A stretch of DNA of 64,000 bases from CAVTAV01 sp963732795 (GCA_963732795.1 CAVTAV010000006.1:744001-808000), one strand, 5' to 3'. Positions 30,651 to 39,959 are shown, counted from the first letter of the stretch. Notes: generated by a model from the sequence alone, not told the origin. A program made the numbers and translations.

Positions 30651-31721
30651 TCAATCGGCGCCGCCCTCGACCGCGAGCCGCGCCGCCCGCCACCGCAACA
30701 TGCCGCCCGCGAGATTGGCGGTGCGGTCGAAGCCTGCTTTCTTGAGGATCTGGGTCGCCTGCGCCGAGCGCCCGCCGGCCCGGCACACCGCGACCACGGG
30801 CTTGTCCTTCGGCACCTCGTCCGCGCGCTCCGAAAGCGCGCCGAGCGGGATGAGTTGCGCGCCCGGAATGTGGCCCAAGGGCCCGGTAAATTCCGCCGGC
30901 TCGCGGACATCGAGCACGGTCACGTCGCGCAAATGCTCCTCGACCCAATGGGGCTGGATTTCCCAGATCCCGGCGAAGGTTAGCATCACCGGCCCCCAAT
31001 CGGGAATCGCGCCGGCCTTGAGATCGTCGGGCCGCCCGCATTTCAGATTGGCCGGCACGGCGATATCGATCTGCTTGGGGTGCGGCAGCCCGAGATTCTC
31101 CATATAGCCGACGAAATCGTCCTCCGACAGTTCGCCGCCGACACGCGGATTGAACTGCTTCTCTTCCGCCACGCTCGTCACCGTCAGGCCGCGATAGTCA
31201 TGGGCGGGATAAAGCAAGCAGGCGCCGGGCAAGGAGAAGATCTGGGTGTGGAGCGAGCGGTACATGGTGCGTGCGCTGCCGTGTTGGAAATCGGTGCGGC
31301 CGCAGCCTCGAATCAGCAGGCAGTCGCCGGTGAAGGCCATGGATTCGTTGTCGAGCACATAGGTCAGGCAGCCATTGGTATGGCCGGGGGTCGATCGTAT
31401 GGTGAGATAGCGCTTGCCAAAGACGACGGTGTCGCGGTCCTTGAGATAGCGGTCCGCGCCTTCCGCGCCGCTATTCTCGGAGAGCGCGATCTTCGACCCG
31501 ACCCGTTCCTTCAACAGCGATCCCGCGGTCACGTGATCGGCATGGACGTGGGTTTCCAGGGTCCATGTCAGGGTAAGCCCGAGCTCGCGGATCAGCGCCG
31601 CATCGCGCGCCGCCTGCTCGAACACGGGATCGATCAACACCGCCTCGGCCGACTCGCTGTCGGCGAGAAGATAGGTATAGGTCGAGGATTGCGGATCGAA
31701 GAGCTGGCGGAAGATGAGCAT
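30651..31721 (-). CDS. Persulfide dioxygenase-rhodanese fusion (MBL fold plus sulfurtransferase)
   Basis: 356 residues. The N-terminal metallo-beta-lactamase domain (residues 1-240) is of ETHE1 type: THVHADHVTAG, STPGHTNGCLTYVL, FTGDCLLIRGCGRTDFQ and YPAHDYRG provide the iron ligands and glutathione-persulfide site. The C-terminal rhodanese domain (about 265-350) has VLDVREPAEF and the active-site loop CRAGGRS. The enzyme oxidises glutathione persulfide to sulfite and moves sulfur. Sulfite could then be used by the SoxC-like dehydrogenase encoded 2 kb away. No regulator gene is adjacent. Confidence 0.9.
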   Translation of the reverse strand: MLIFRQLFDPQSSTYTYLLADSESAEAVLIDPVFEQAARDAALIRELGLTLTWTLETHVHADHVTAGSLLKERVGSKIALSENSGAEGADRYLKDRDTVVFGKRYLTIRSTPGHTNGCLTYVLDNESMAFTGDCLLIRGCGRTDFQHGSARTMYRSLHTQIFSLPGACLLYPAHDYRGLTVTSVAEEKQFNPRVGGELSEDDFVGYMENLGLPHPKQIDIAVPANLKCGRPDDLKAGAIPDWGPVMLTFAGIWEIQPHWVEEHLRDVTVLDVREPAEFTGPLGHIPGAQLIPLGALSERADEVPKDKPVVAVCRAGGRSAQATQILKKAGFDRTANLAGGMLRWRAARLAVEGGAD

Positions 31722-31866
31722 GGCAGGTCTCCCTCGATGTCATTCCGGGGGCAGTCTATCCGTCCGGTCGGCCGTTGTCTTTGCGCGAAAGCAATGATCC
31801 GCTGGCCGCGCCCGCAAGAGGTGGTAAAGTGCGGCCGGAAGCCAGCCACAGGGAGAGGCCATCGTC

Positions 31867-32561
31867 ATGTCGCTTACCGTCATCGGAGCCGGATTTCCGC
31901 GCACCGGAACCGCGTCGCTCAAGACCGCCTTCGAGATGCTGGGCTTGGGCAAGTGTTACCACATGTCCGAGGTGTTTCCCCGGCCGGACGATTGGGCGGC
32001 GTGGTGCGACGCCGTTGATCACAAGCCGGTCGATTGGGACAAGGTGTTCGACGGCTTCGGCGCGACGACCGACGCGCCGGCCTGCCATTTCTACAAGGAA
32101 ATCGCCGAGCATTTTCCCGAAGCGAAGATCGTGCTGTCGGTGCGCGATCCGGACCGGTGGTTCGAAGTTCGACCCAGTCGACGATCCTGTCGCCCGCGAT
32201 CATGGGCCGGTTCAACAGCCTGCCGCCCGAGCTGATGACCATGATGCACAAGATCGGCTGGCATCCCGAAGACCCAGAGAATCATGACCGCGATTACATG
32301 ATCGCCCGCATGTTGCGGCATAACGAGGAGGTCAAGCAGACCGTCGAGCCCGGCCGCCTGCTGGTCTTCAATCTCTCGGAGGGCTGGGAGCCGCTGTGCG
32401 ATTTCCTCGGGCTGCCGGTGCCGGACGAGCCGTTTCCGCATGTCAATTCGACCGAGGAGTTCAAGAAGATGCTCGCCGCGGTACCGTCTTTCGAAGGGGC
32501 CGACGCCGTCAAGGCGTTTGCGGAGCAGGCGGCGGCGCAACGCGCCCGGCCGCGGGATTGA
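31867..32561 (+). CDS. Sulfotransferase-family protein (one apparent frameshift)
   Basis: About 231 residues after repair. The N-terminal PAPS-binding P-loop-like motif GAGFPRTGTASLKTAFEMLG is clear, followed by CYHMSEVF, HFYKEIAEHFPEAKIVLSVRDPDRWFE, and then in the next frame STQSTILSPAI, EEVKQTVEPGRLLVFNLSEGWEPLCDFLGLPVPDEPFPHVNS, the standard C-terminal block. The break is at about 32168 (one base missing or two extra). Members of this group are widespread and mostly uncharacterised; the acceptor is unknown. The gene ends 10 bases before the GFA-domain gene. Confidence 0.85.
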
Positions 32562-32571
32562 TGGGGCGGAG

Positions 32572-33429
32572 ATGACGGCAGGCGCCTGTCTTTGCGGCGC
32601 GGTCCGCTATGAGATCGGCGGTCCGTTCAGGACCATGCAGCATTGCCATTGCTCGATCTGCCGCAAGCATCACGGAACCCTGTTCGCAACCTTCGTCTCG
32701 GCGCCGCTCGACGGATTCCGATGGCTGTCGGGCGAGGACAACATCACGCGCTATGCCACGTCCGAGCAGTTCGACAGGCCGTTCTGCAACACCTGCGGCT
32801 CCGCGGTGGCGATGCCGGCTCCCGCGCTCGGCCTCGTCTTCGCGCCGGCCGGCACGCTCGATGGCGATCCCGGCATCCGGCCCCAGGCGCACATCTTCGT
32901 TGGCTCGAAGGCGTCCTGGTACGAGATCACCGACGATTTGCCGCAATACGCGGAATATCCGGAGAGTTTCACCAAGGTTCATGCCCTACCCGGACCGGCG
33001 AAACCCGCGCCCAAAGACGGCGTCATCCAGGGAAGCTGTCTCTGCGGCGATATCGCTTATGAGGTCACCGGCGCGCCGAGCCGGGTGATGAACTGCCATT
33101 GCGCGCGTTGCCGCCATGGCCGTGCGGCGGCGCATGCCACCAATGTCTTCGTGTCGAGCGACCTGTTCCGTTGGACGCACGGCAAGTCTGCGATCCGCAG
33201 CTACAAAGTGCCGGAGGCCGAGCGCTTCGCCGTGTCGTTCTGTCCGCGTTGCGGCGGCGAGGTCCCGCATGACTTTCCGAGCCTCGGCATGATCAATATC
33301 CCCGCCGGCAGCCTCGACGACCCGCCGGGCATGGAGCCGATGGCCCATATCTTCGTCGGGTCGAAAGCGCCGTGGTTCGAGATCACCGACGGCCTGCCGC
33401 AATACCAGGAATATCCGCCTCGGTCGTGA
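32572..33429 (+). CDS. Tandem GFA-domain (Mss4-like zinc) protein
   Basis: 285 residues consisting of two copies of the GFA/CENP-V-like zinc domain. Copy 1 (about 1-130): GACLCGAVRYEIGG, HCHCSICRKHHG, FCNTCGSAV, AHIFVGSKASWYEITDDLPQY. Copy 2 (about 145-285): GSCLCGDIAYEVTG, NCHCARCRHGRAA, FCPRCGGEV, AHIFVGSKAPWFEITDGLPQY. Both keep all zinc cysteines. The family was named after a claimed glutathione-dependent formaldehyde-activating activity that is not firmly established. Most members have one domain, so this is an internal duplication. It follows the sulfotransferase gene closely. Confidence 0.9.
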   Translation: MTAGACLCGAVRYEIGGPFRTMQHCHCSICRKHHGTLFATFVSAPLDGFRWLSGEDNITRYATSEQFDRPFCNTCGSAVAMPAPALGLVFAPAGTLDGDPGIRPQAHIFVGSKASWYEITDDLPQYAEYPESFTKVHALPGPAKPAPKDGVIQGSCLCGDIAYEVTGAPSRVMNCHCARCRHGRAAAHATNVFVSSDLFRWTHGKSAIRSYKVPEAERFAVSFCPRCGGEVPHDFPSLGMINIPAGSLDDPPGMEPMAHIFVGSKAPWFEITDGLPQYQEYPPRS

Positions 33430-33487
33430 TCCGCGGGATGGCGCGGTCGAACCGGGTTCTGCTAGACTCGCGTAAACGGGGGATGCC

Positions 33488-34786
33488 ATGGCGCGCCAGC
33501 ACAAGTCGGATCGCCAAGACGACGGAATCGAGCATGTCGCGGGCGGCGGGCTGCTGCATCGGCGGCTTTTTCTAAGCCGGACCCTGGCGCTTGCCGGTAC
33601 GGCCGGCGTCGCTGCCGCGGCCCCCGCCAGGGCGGCCGATCTTTCGAATTCCTTTCCCGATTGGATGACCCATCAGGGCCGGGGGCGCTCGGCCTATGGC
33701 GCGCCCTCGCCCTATGAGGCGTCGGTGGTGAAAACTCTATCGCCCGACAATCCGGTCGCGCCCGGGCTCGGCGTGTCCCTGACGCCCTTGGAGCGGATGA
33801 ACGGCATCATCACGCCGAACGGGCTGCATTTCGAGCGCAATCACGCCAGCGTACCCGACATCGATCCCGACAAGCATCGGCTCATCCTGCACGGCCTGGT
33901 GCGCCAGCCGCTGGTGTACGATGTGAACGCGCTACTGCGCTATCCGATGACGTCCCATCTCCATTTCCTGGAGTGCTCCGGCAATAGCGGGCGCGGCTTC
34001 CTGCCCAAGCCACTCCAGGGGACGTGCGGTTCGCTCCACGGGCTTTTGTCCTGCGCGGAATGGACCGGCGTGCCGCTCTCGGTCCTGCTGGACGAGGCCG
34101 GGCTCGATCCGCGCGGCAAATGGGTGATCGCGGAGGGCGCGGACGCGGCGAGCATGGTCCGCAGCGTCCCGATCGCGAAGGCGCTCGACGACGTGATCGT
34201 CGCGCTTTACCAGAACGGCGAACGCGTTCGGCCGGGCCAGGGCTATCCGATGCGTCTGTTCGTGCCGGGATGGGAAGGCAATATCAGCGTCAAATGGCTG
34301 CACCGGCTGAAGGTGACGGAAGGGCCGGCCGAATCGCACAGCGAGACGGCGGAATACACCGACCTTCAGCCCGACGGGACGGCGCTGCAGTTCACCTTCC
34401 CTATGGGCGTCAAATCGGTCGTCACCCATCCCTCTCCGGGCCTGACCCTCGGCGAGCACGGCTATTACGAGCTGTCCGGCTTGGCGTGGTCGGGCCACGG
34501 GACGATTTCGCGGGTCGAGGTGTCGGCGGACGGCGGCAAGAGCTGGGCCGAGGCCGCGCTCGACGATCTGCGCCTGCCGCGATGCCTCACGCGCTTTCGA
34601 ATTCCCTGGGAATGGCGCGGTGCCCCGGCCATCCTGCAGAGCCGCGCGACGGACGACAAAGGCAATGTCCAGCCGACCCGCGCCGTGCTGGTCAAACAAT
34701 ACGGGCCGGGCAACATCTATCACTATAACGCCATCACGAGTTGGTCGATCGATGCCGGCGGGGAGATCAGCCATGTCTTCGCGTGA
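33488..34786 (+). CDS. soxC: SoxC/sulfite-oxidase-type molybdopterin dehydrogenase
   Basis: 432 residues. A twin-arginine signal (HRRLFLSRTLALAGTAGVAAAAPARA) sends it folded to the periplasm. The molybdopterin core has the Mo-ligating Cys in HLHFLECSGNSGRG, then VPLSVLLDEAGL and VPGWEGNISVKWLHRLKV. The dimerisation domain has YELSGLAWSGHGTISRVEVSADGGKSW. The layout matches SoxC and SorA-like sulfite dehydrogenases. Its stop overlaps the start of a cytochrome c gene, its likely electron acceptor. The other sox genes (soxXYZAB) are not in the window, so it may oxidise sulfite on its own. Confidence 0.9.
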   Translation: MARQHKSDRQDDGIEHVAGGGLLHRRLFLSRTLALAGTAGVAAAAPARAADLSNSFPDWMTHQGRGRSAYGAPSPYEASVVKTLSPDNPVAPGLGVSLTPLERMNGIITPNGLHFERNHASVPDIDPDKHRLILHGLVRQPLVYDVNALLRYPMTSHLHFLECSGNSGRGFLPKPLQGTCGSLHGLLSCAEWTGVPLSVLLDEAGLDPRGKWVIAEGADAASMVRSVPIAKALDDVIVALYQNGERVRPGQGYPMRLFVPGWEGNISVKWLHRLKVTEGPAESHSETAEYTDLQPDGTALQFTFPMGVKSVVTHPSPGLTLGEHGYYELSGLAWSGHGTISRVEVSADGGKSWAEAALDDLRLPRCLTRFRIPWEWRGAPAILQSRATDDKGNVQPTRAVLVKQYGPGNIYHYNAITSWSIDAGGEISHVFA

Positions 34787-35318
34787 TCTGCTGGTTGCGG
34801 TGGCGCTGGCGGCCGGCCTCGGCACGGCCCAGGCCGCCGATTTGGGCCAACCCTCGCCTCATCTCGGCCATAAGGTGAGCGAGGCGGATCTCGCCTTCTG
34901 GGACCGCTCGATTCCGCCGGACGGCCATAACCTTCCCGAAGGATCCGGCACCGCCAAGGACGGCGCTGCGATCTATGCCGAACGGTGCTCCGCGTGCCAC
35001 GGCGACCATGCGAACGACAGCAAGGTCAACCTGCCCGCATTGGTGGGCGGCAAGGGCTCGCTCGGAAGCGCGCATCCGCTCAAGACCATCGGCAGCTACT
35101 GGCCCTATGCGACCACGGTTTTCGACTATATCCGCCGCGCCATGCCCTATGACTCGCCGAAGTCTCTCACGGACAGCGACGTCTATGCCGTGACCGCTTA
35201 TCTGCTGAATCTCAACGGAATTATCGGCGAAAACGACGTGATCGACGCTAAATCGCTGCCGAATGTGAAAATGCCGAACCGAAACGGCTTTATCCGGCGC
35301 GATTCGGTGCAGAAATAG
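34773..35318 (+). CDS. Periplasmic mono-haem cytochrome c, partner of the SoxC-like enzyme
   Basis: 181 residues with a signal peptide (LLVAVALAAGLGTAQA) and one c-type haem site CSACH at about residue 72. The C-terminal Met ligand is probably in YIRRAMPYDSPKSLTDSDVYAVTAYLLNLN. The segment VSEADLAFWDRSIPPDGHNLPEGSGTAKDGAAIYAERC is typical of SoxD N-terminal regions. Classical SoxD is about twice as long with a second haem domain, so this is the short, SorB-like form. It overlaps soxC by 14 bases. Confidence 0.87.
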   Translation: MSSRDLLVAVALAAGLGTAQAADLGQPSPHLGHKVSEADLAFWDRSIPPDGHNLPEGSGTAKDGAAIYAERCSACHGDHANDSKVNLPALVGGKGSLGSAHPLKTIGSYWPYATTVFDYIRRAMPYDSPKSLTDSDVYAVTAYLLNLNGIIGENDVIDAKSLPNVKMPNRNGFIRRDSVQK

Positions 35319-35340
35319 CCAAGCGAAAGGAACCCGACCC

Positions 35341-36135
35341 ATGGGAATGATCGAGCCGGTCGACAAGGCGGTCAGGGAGCTCAAGGGCCTGCATCTCTAT
35401 CACACCGGCCGCTCGAACTGCTCGGCCAGGGTGCGGCTCCTGATCCTCGAAAAGCGCCTCCCCTGGGTCAGCCATCACATCGATCTCTACACCAAGGAGA
35501 ACGTCTCGGAAGCCTATTTCAGCATCAATCCGAAAGGCGTGGTGCCGACCCTCGTGCATGACGGCAAGGTTATCGTCGAATCGAACGACATCCTCTTGTA
35601 TCTCGAGGAGCAGTTCCCTGAGCCCTCTTTCACGCCGGACGATCCCGCCGAAGCCGAGACCATGAAGGTCTGGCTTCAGCGCTCCGGCAATATCCATATC
35701 CCCGGCATCAAGACGTTCGCCTATGCCAAGGTCAATGCGGCCCTGGTCGAGAAGACGCCCGAAGAGGCCGCGCTCTACCGCAAGCTCCAGAAAGACCCGG
35801 CGCTCCTGGCGTTCCATGCCAAACACGATCCCGGCAAGAGCTTTTCCGAGGAAGATGTGAATTCGGCCGCTGCCCTCCTTCGCGAGGCTTTGGGCGAGAT
35901 GGAGACGGCCATCGCGAAGACCAGTTGGATCGTCGGGCGCGACTATTCGCTCGCCGACATCTCCTGGGCGCCGACGTACACCACGCTCCAGCGGGCCGGC
36001 TTCCCGCTCGAAGACTTTCCGTTCCTAGGCGATTGGTATGCGCGCATCATGAAGCGCGACGCCGCCAAACGGGCGCTCGGCGACTGGTTCCGCGAGCCGC
36101 GCATGGGCGTGACCGAGATGGCCGCGGGAGCGTAA
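35341..36135 (+). CDS. Glutathione S-transferase
   Basis: 264 residues. The thioredoxin-like domain reads GLHLYHTGRSNCSARVRLLILEKRLPW, with the NPKGVVPTLVHDGKVIVESNDILLYLEE block (cis-Pro and the E-S of the GSH site). The long helical domain ends with TSWIVGRDYSLADISWAPTYTTLQRAGF. It is placed 22 bases after the cytochrome gene, with AAAGGAA upstream, and may be part of the soxC unit. Glutathione-linked sulfur chemistry would fit with the persulfide dioxygenase nearby, but the substrate is unknown. Confidence 0.88.
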   Translation: MGMIEPVDKAVRELKGLHLYHTGRSNCSARVRLLILEKRLPWVSHHIDLYTKENVSEAYFSINPKGVVPTLVHDGKVIVESNDILLYLEEQFPEPSFTPDDPAEAETMKVWLQRSGNIHIPGIKTFAYAKVNAALVEKTPEEAALYRKLQKDPALLAFHAKHDPGKSFSEEDVNSAAALLREALGEMETAIAKTSWIVGRDYSLADISWAPTYTTLQRAGFPLEDFPFLGDWYARIMKRDAAKRALGDWFREPRMGVTEMAAGA

Positions 36136-36243
36136 GCGCGAATCTCCCGGCTGTGCGGCCCGGAAATTTAGGTTAATATGGCGGCGGCATGAGGCGATCC
36201 CCAAGGAGAGCTGGCCGGGGATCGCGCTGGCACGGAGGGGAAC

Positions 36244-37119
36244 ATGTGCGATCAGGATACACTTCAGGATATCGAGGAATTTCAGCGCCGGGCTAAGCTG
36301 ACGCGGCGTGGTTTCGGCGCGCTGTCGATGGGCGCGGGACTGGCGATGCTGCTGCCGCGCGCGGCGGACGCGATGGAGGTCACGGGCTCGGACGTCAATG
36401 TGAAGACGCCCGACGGGACGGCGGACAGCTATTTCGTGCATCCGGCGACGGGCAAGCATCCCGCGGTACTGATCTGGCCGGACGTGTTCGGCCTTCGCCC
36501 GGCGTTCAAGCAGATGGCGTCGCGGCTCGCGGAATCCGGCTATTCGGTGCTGGTGGTCAATCCCTATTACCGCAAAGCCAAGGCGCCGATCCTGCCCGAA
36601 GGCGCGAGCTTCCAGGACCCCAAGACCCGAGAGGTCGTGATGCCGCTGATGCAGTCCTTCTCGCCCGAGGGCGAAATGTCGGACGCCATGGCCTTCGGGG
36701 CGTGGCTCGACGGCCAGTCCTCGGTCGATACCTCGAAGAAGATGGGCACCACCGGCTATTGCATGGGCGGGCCTTTCGTGTTCCGCACCGCGGCGGCGCT
36801 GCCCGACCGGGTCGGCGGGGCTGCGACCTTCCATGGCGCGGGGCTCGTCGCCATGGGCCCGGACAGCCCGCATCTCCTGATCCCGAAGACCAAGGCCCAG
36901 TTCCTGATCGCGATCGCCGAATCCGACGATATGCGCCAGCCCGAGGCCAAGACCGTGCTGAACGACGCCTTCGCCAAGGCCGGCCTCAAGCACGAGGTCG
37001 AGGTCTACAAAGGCACAATGCACGGTTGGTGTCCGCCGGACTCCCAGGTCTACGACAAGGATCAGGCGGAGAAGGCTTGGAGCCGGTTGCTCGCGACTTT
37101 CAAGGAAGCGCTGGCGTAA
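36244..37119 (+). CDS. Exported dienelactone hydrolase-family protein
   Basis: 291 residues. The N-terminus has a probable Tat signal (LTRRGFGALSMGAGLAMLLPRAADA). The fold carries IWPDVFGLRPAFKQMASRLAESGYSVLVVNPYYR, the catalytic Cys in TGYCMGG, an Asp in IAESDDMR and the His in GTMHGWCPPDS. This is the Cys-His-Asp triad of dienelactone hydrolases. Here it is in the periplasm, so the natural substrate is probably not the chlorocatechol-pathway lactone. GGAGGGG lies before the ATG. Stands between the GST gene and a peptidase-like gene, all in the same direction. Confidence 0.88.
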   Translation: MCDQDTLQDIEEFQRRAKLTRRGFGALSMGAGLAMLLPRAADAMEVTGSDVNVKTPDGTADSYFVHPATGKHPAVLIWPDVFGLRPAFKQMASRLAESGYSVLVVNPYYRKAKAPILPEGASFQDPKTREVVMPLMQSFSPEGEMSDAMAFGAWLDGQSSVDTSKKMGTTGYCMGGPFVFRTAAALPDRVGGAATFHGAGLVAMGPDSPHLLIPKTKAQFLIAIAESDDMRQPEAKTVLNDAFAKAGLKHEVEVYKGTMHGWCPPDSQVYDKDQAEKAWSRLLATFKEALA

Positions 37120-37252
37120 AGGCGCGATCCGAAGCGTTCCATTCGCTGTTACGGTTTTACGCCGGCCAGGCGCTTCGGCGACTGGCCGGCGTTCTCGTCG
37201 TAATAGGGAAGGTCGCATTTCGGCGCGGCAGTATCTTGGGAGGGAGAAGGAC

Positions 37253-38573
37253 ATGGCCGAATTTCGGATAAATCGCCGCGAGGTCGTTCTGGGCGGTGCT
37301 GCGAGCGGGTTGGCGGCGTCGACGGCGAGTGCATCGGCGGCCTGCCTGCCGGGAGGCGCGTCGGCGGACCCGGCTCTGCTCAAGCAGCTCGATCAGGATC
37401 TCAAGACCCATGCGTCCTTCGGCGTCAAGCTCTCGGGCGGACAGGGCGATCGCCAGACCGCCGATTGGATCGCGGGCCGACTTGAAGCGGCGGGCTTTAC
37501 GGTCGAGAGGACCGCGGTCACCGTGCCCGGCTTCGCGCCGGAGAAGACACGGCTGACCCTGGAACGCGGGCCGTCGGCGGAGCTCTTCGTGCAGGCGCCC
37601 GCCACGGTAACGCCGCGGGGCGGGGTCACGGCCAAGGTCAAGCTGGTCTATTCGGTACATCAGGCTCCGGCGGCGGCCGGCACCATCGCGATCGTCGTCC
37701 TTCCGTTCGGCCGGTATGCGGCTCTGTTCTCGGGCGTGGTCGGGTCGATGCTCGATGCCGCCATGGCGGCGAAGCCGGCGGGCGTCGTCCTCGTACCGTC
37801 GGGACCGACGGGGGAAGTCGTCGGTCTCAACACGCGATTGACGCCGCAGCCCGCGCCCTGGGCGATGCTGGCGCCGCACGACCTCGATAAATTCGAAGCG
37901 GCGCTGACCGGCGAGACGGAGGGAACGCTGTTCGTGACGGGAAGCACCGCCAGTCGGCAAAGCCAGAACGTCATCGCCAAGCGCGAGCGCGGACCGAATT
38001 GGCTCGTCTTCTCCACCCCGCGGAGCGGCTGGTTCCAGTGCGTCGGCGAGCGGGCGACGGGCACCGCCGCGCTTCTCGAGCTTGCCCAGTGGGCGGCCCG
38101 GACCTATCCGGATCTCTTCGATCCTGGCGATCAATAGCGGCGGCCATGAATACGACTTCGTCGGCATGCATCAGGCCATGAAATCCGATCTGCCCGCGCC
38201 GGAGAAAACCAAGCTTTGGGTCCATCTCGGCGCCACCCTCGCCACACGGGACGCGCAGCAGCTCGGCGGCCGCATGATGGGAATGCTGCCGTCGGCCGAT
38301 CCCCAGCGCATCCTGATGGCGACCGACAAGATTACGCCGATCGCCAAGCAGGCCTTCGCCGGACTGACCGGCTACGAGGTGCCGGTCGCCGTCGTGCCCG
38401 GTGCGGGAGAGCTCGGCGGCATCGTCGCCAAAGGATACGACAAGGCCTTCGCGGGTCTCGGCCTCCATCGCTGGTTTCACACCCGCCTGGACGACCTGAA
38501 GACGGTGGACGCGAACCTGCTGTTGCCGGTCGTCGAGGCGCACCGTTCCGTGATGAAATCGGTGCTTGGCTAA
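37253..38573 (+). CDS. Exported M28-like peptidase homologue lacking usual zinc ligands (one apparent +1 insertion)
   Basis: About 439 residues after repair. A Tat-like signal (INRREVVLGGAASGLAASTASASA) leads it. The body has the M28/PA-domain order: GDRQTADWIAGRLEAAGFTVERTAV, QNVIAKRERGPNWLVFSTP, GTAALLELAQWAARTYPD, and after the frame change at about 38120, LAINSGGHEYDFVGMH. In active M28 enzymes the NVIA strand leads to HxD and then G-N-D-N-A-S-G. Here these read STPRSGW and GERATG, so the first metal ligands are missing even without frame trouble in that part. It is probably catalytically altered or inactive. Confidence 0.7.
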
Positions 38574-38631
38574 AGCCTTGTCGGCGCGGCGGACCGGGGC
38601 GTAGAGTTACGAAAACCAAGGGGGTGTGAAC

Positions 38632-39921
38632 ATGCGCTTCGTGACGAGAAAATCCGTGGCCTTCGCAGCGGTCATTGCCGGTCTGGCAATTGCCGCGCCG
38701 GCCGAGGCCAAATGGGTCGCGACTTGGGAGGCGCCGCCGCATGCGCCGCTTTCGACCACGGGTCCTTTCGCCGCCGCTTCCTTCGATAATGTCACCTTGA
38801 CCCAGATCCTGCGCGTGACCCAAGGCGGCGATAAGGTCCGGGTGCGGTTTTCCAATCGCTACGGCTCTGCTCCGCTGACGATCGGCGCCGCGCGGATCGT
38901 GCGGATCGACAAGGACAACAAGGAAATCGAAGGCACAGCGCGCGACTTGACCTTTGGCGGCGACAAGGAAGCCGTCATCCCGCGCGGTGCGCCGTTCACC
39001 AGCGATGTCGTGGCTCTCAAGCTGCCCAGCCTCTCCCGGATCAAGGTGGAAATCTATCTGCCCGAGCCGACCGGCCCCTGCACCTGCCATCTCACCGGCC
39101 AGGACGAGCTCGCCGTATCCCCGCCGGGCAATTTTGTCGGCAAGCCGTTCGAGCCCGTCTCGAAGGCGACATATCGCGCGTTTCTGAGCGTGGTCGAGGT
39201 GGACTCGCCCAAGGCGCTCGGCACGATTGTCGCCTATGGGGACTCGATCACCGACGGCGTGGGCTCGACTCCCGGCGCCAATCACCGCTGGCCCGATATC
39301 CTGGCCGACCGGCTGCAAAAAGCCCATATGGACTGGGCCGTCGCCAATGCGGCGATCAGCGGCAACCGGATCCTCAGCCCCGGCATGGGCGAGGCGGCGC
39401 TCGCCCGCTTCGATGACGATGTGCTGAGCCTGCCGAACGTCAAATACATCATCGTGTATGAAGGCGTGAACGACATCGGCAATCGCTTCGGCCGACCGCC
39501 CGGCCAAAGCCAAGGTGGCCAAAGCCGAGGCGGCCAAAGCCAAAGCGGCCAGAGACCGTCCGGTTTCCCGGCGCTCGACCAGCCCAAGATCACGGTCGAG
39601 CAGATGATCGCCGGCTACAAGCAGATCATCGCCCGCGCCCACGAAAAGGGGATCAAGGTGATCGGCGCGCCGATCGGCCCCTATAAGGGCGCTAGCTATT
39701 GGTCGGAAGCGGGCGAGGCGGCCCGAGAGAAGATCAACGACTGGATCGTCAACAGCGGCGCCTTCGACGGCGTCACGCGTCTGGACCTCGCCTTCGCCGA
39801 TCCCAACGACCCCCAGCAGATCCGCGAAGGCTACCATTTCGGCGATCACCTGCACGGCAGCGACGCCGGATACAAGGCGGCCGCGGACTCGATCGATCTC
39901 AAGCTGTTCAAGAAGCATTGA
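38632..39921 (+). CDS. Secreted SGNH/GDSL-family hydrolase
   Basis: 429 residues with a signal peptide (VAFAAVIAGLAIAAPAEA). An N-terminal beta domain (WVATWEAPPHAP ... FSNRYGSAPLTIGAARI) is followed by the SGNH hydrolase: GDSITDGVGS (Ser), the Gly in AISGNRIL, GVNDIGNRFG (Asn) and FGDHLHGSDAGYKAAAD (Asp-His). Such enzymes are carbohydrate or lipid esterases, for example acetyl-xylan or rhamnogalacturonan esterases. An in-frame GQS-rich low-complexity insert follows the GxND block. I chose the ATG at 38632; the GTG at 38626 is also in frame. Confidence 0.9.
   Translation: MRFVTRKSVAFAAVIAGLAIAAPAEAKWVATWEAPPHAPLSTTGPFAAASFDNVTLTQILRVTQGGDKVRVRFSNRYGSAPLTIGAARIVRIDKDNKEIEGTARDLTFGGDKEAVIPRGAPFTSDVVALKLPSLSRIKVEIYLPEPTGPCTCHLTGQDELAVSPPGNFVGKPFEPVSKATYRAFLSVVEVDSPKALGTIVAYGDSITDGVGSTPGANHRWPDILADRLQKAHMDWAVANAAISGNRILSPGMGEAALARFDDDVLSLPNVKYIIVYEGVNDIGNRFGRPPGQSQGGQSRGGQSQSGQRPSGFPALDQPKITVEQMIAGYKQIIARAHEKGIKVIGAPIGPYKGASYWSEAGEAAREKINDWIVNSGAFDGVTRLDLAFADPNDPQQIREGYHFGDHLHGSDAGYKAAADSIDLKLFKKH
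39502..39555 (+). repeat. In-frame tandem repeat inside the SGNH hydrolase gene
   Basis: Several imperfect copies of GGCCAAAGCC(A/G)A(G/A)G encode GQSQGGQSRGGQSQSGQR. It sits in a surface loop right after the catalytic Asn block and looks like a small minisatellite able to change copy number without breaking the frame. Confidence 0.75.
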
Positions 39922-39959
39922 GCGGAGGGCGGGCACGGAGCGAAGCGGACTGCGCGGAC

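Noticed and set aside
39502..39555. A CRISPR-like short repeat array
   Set aside because: Units are about 12-18 bases without spacers and are in frame within a gene; no cas genes are present.
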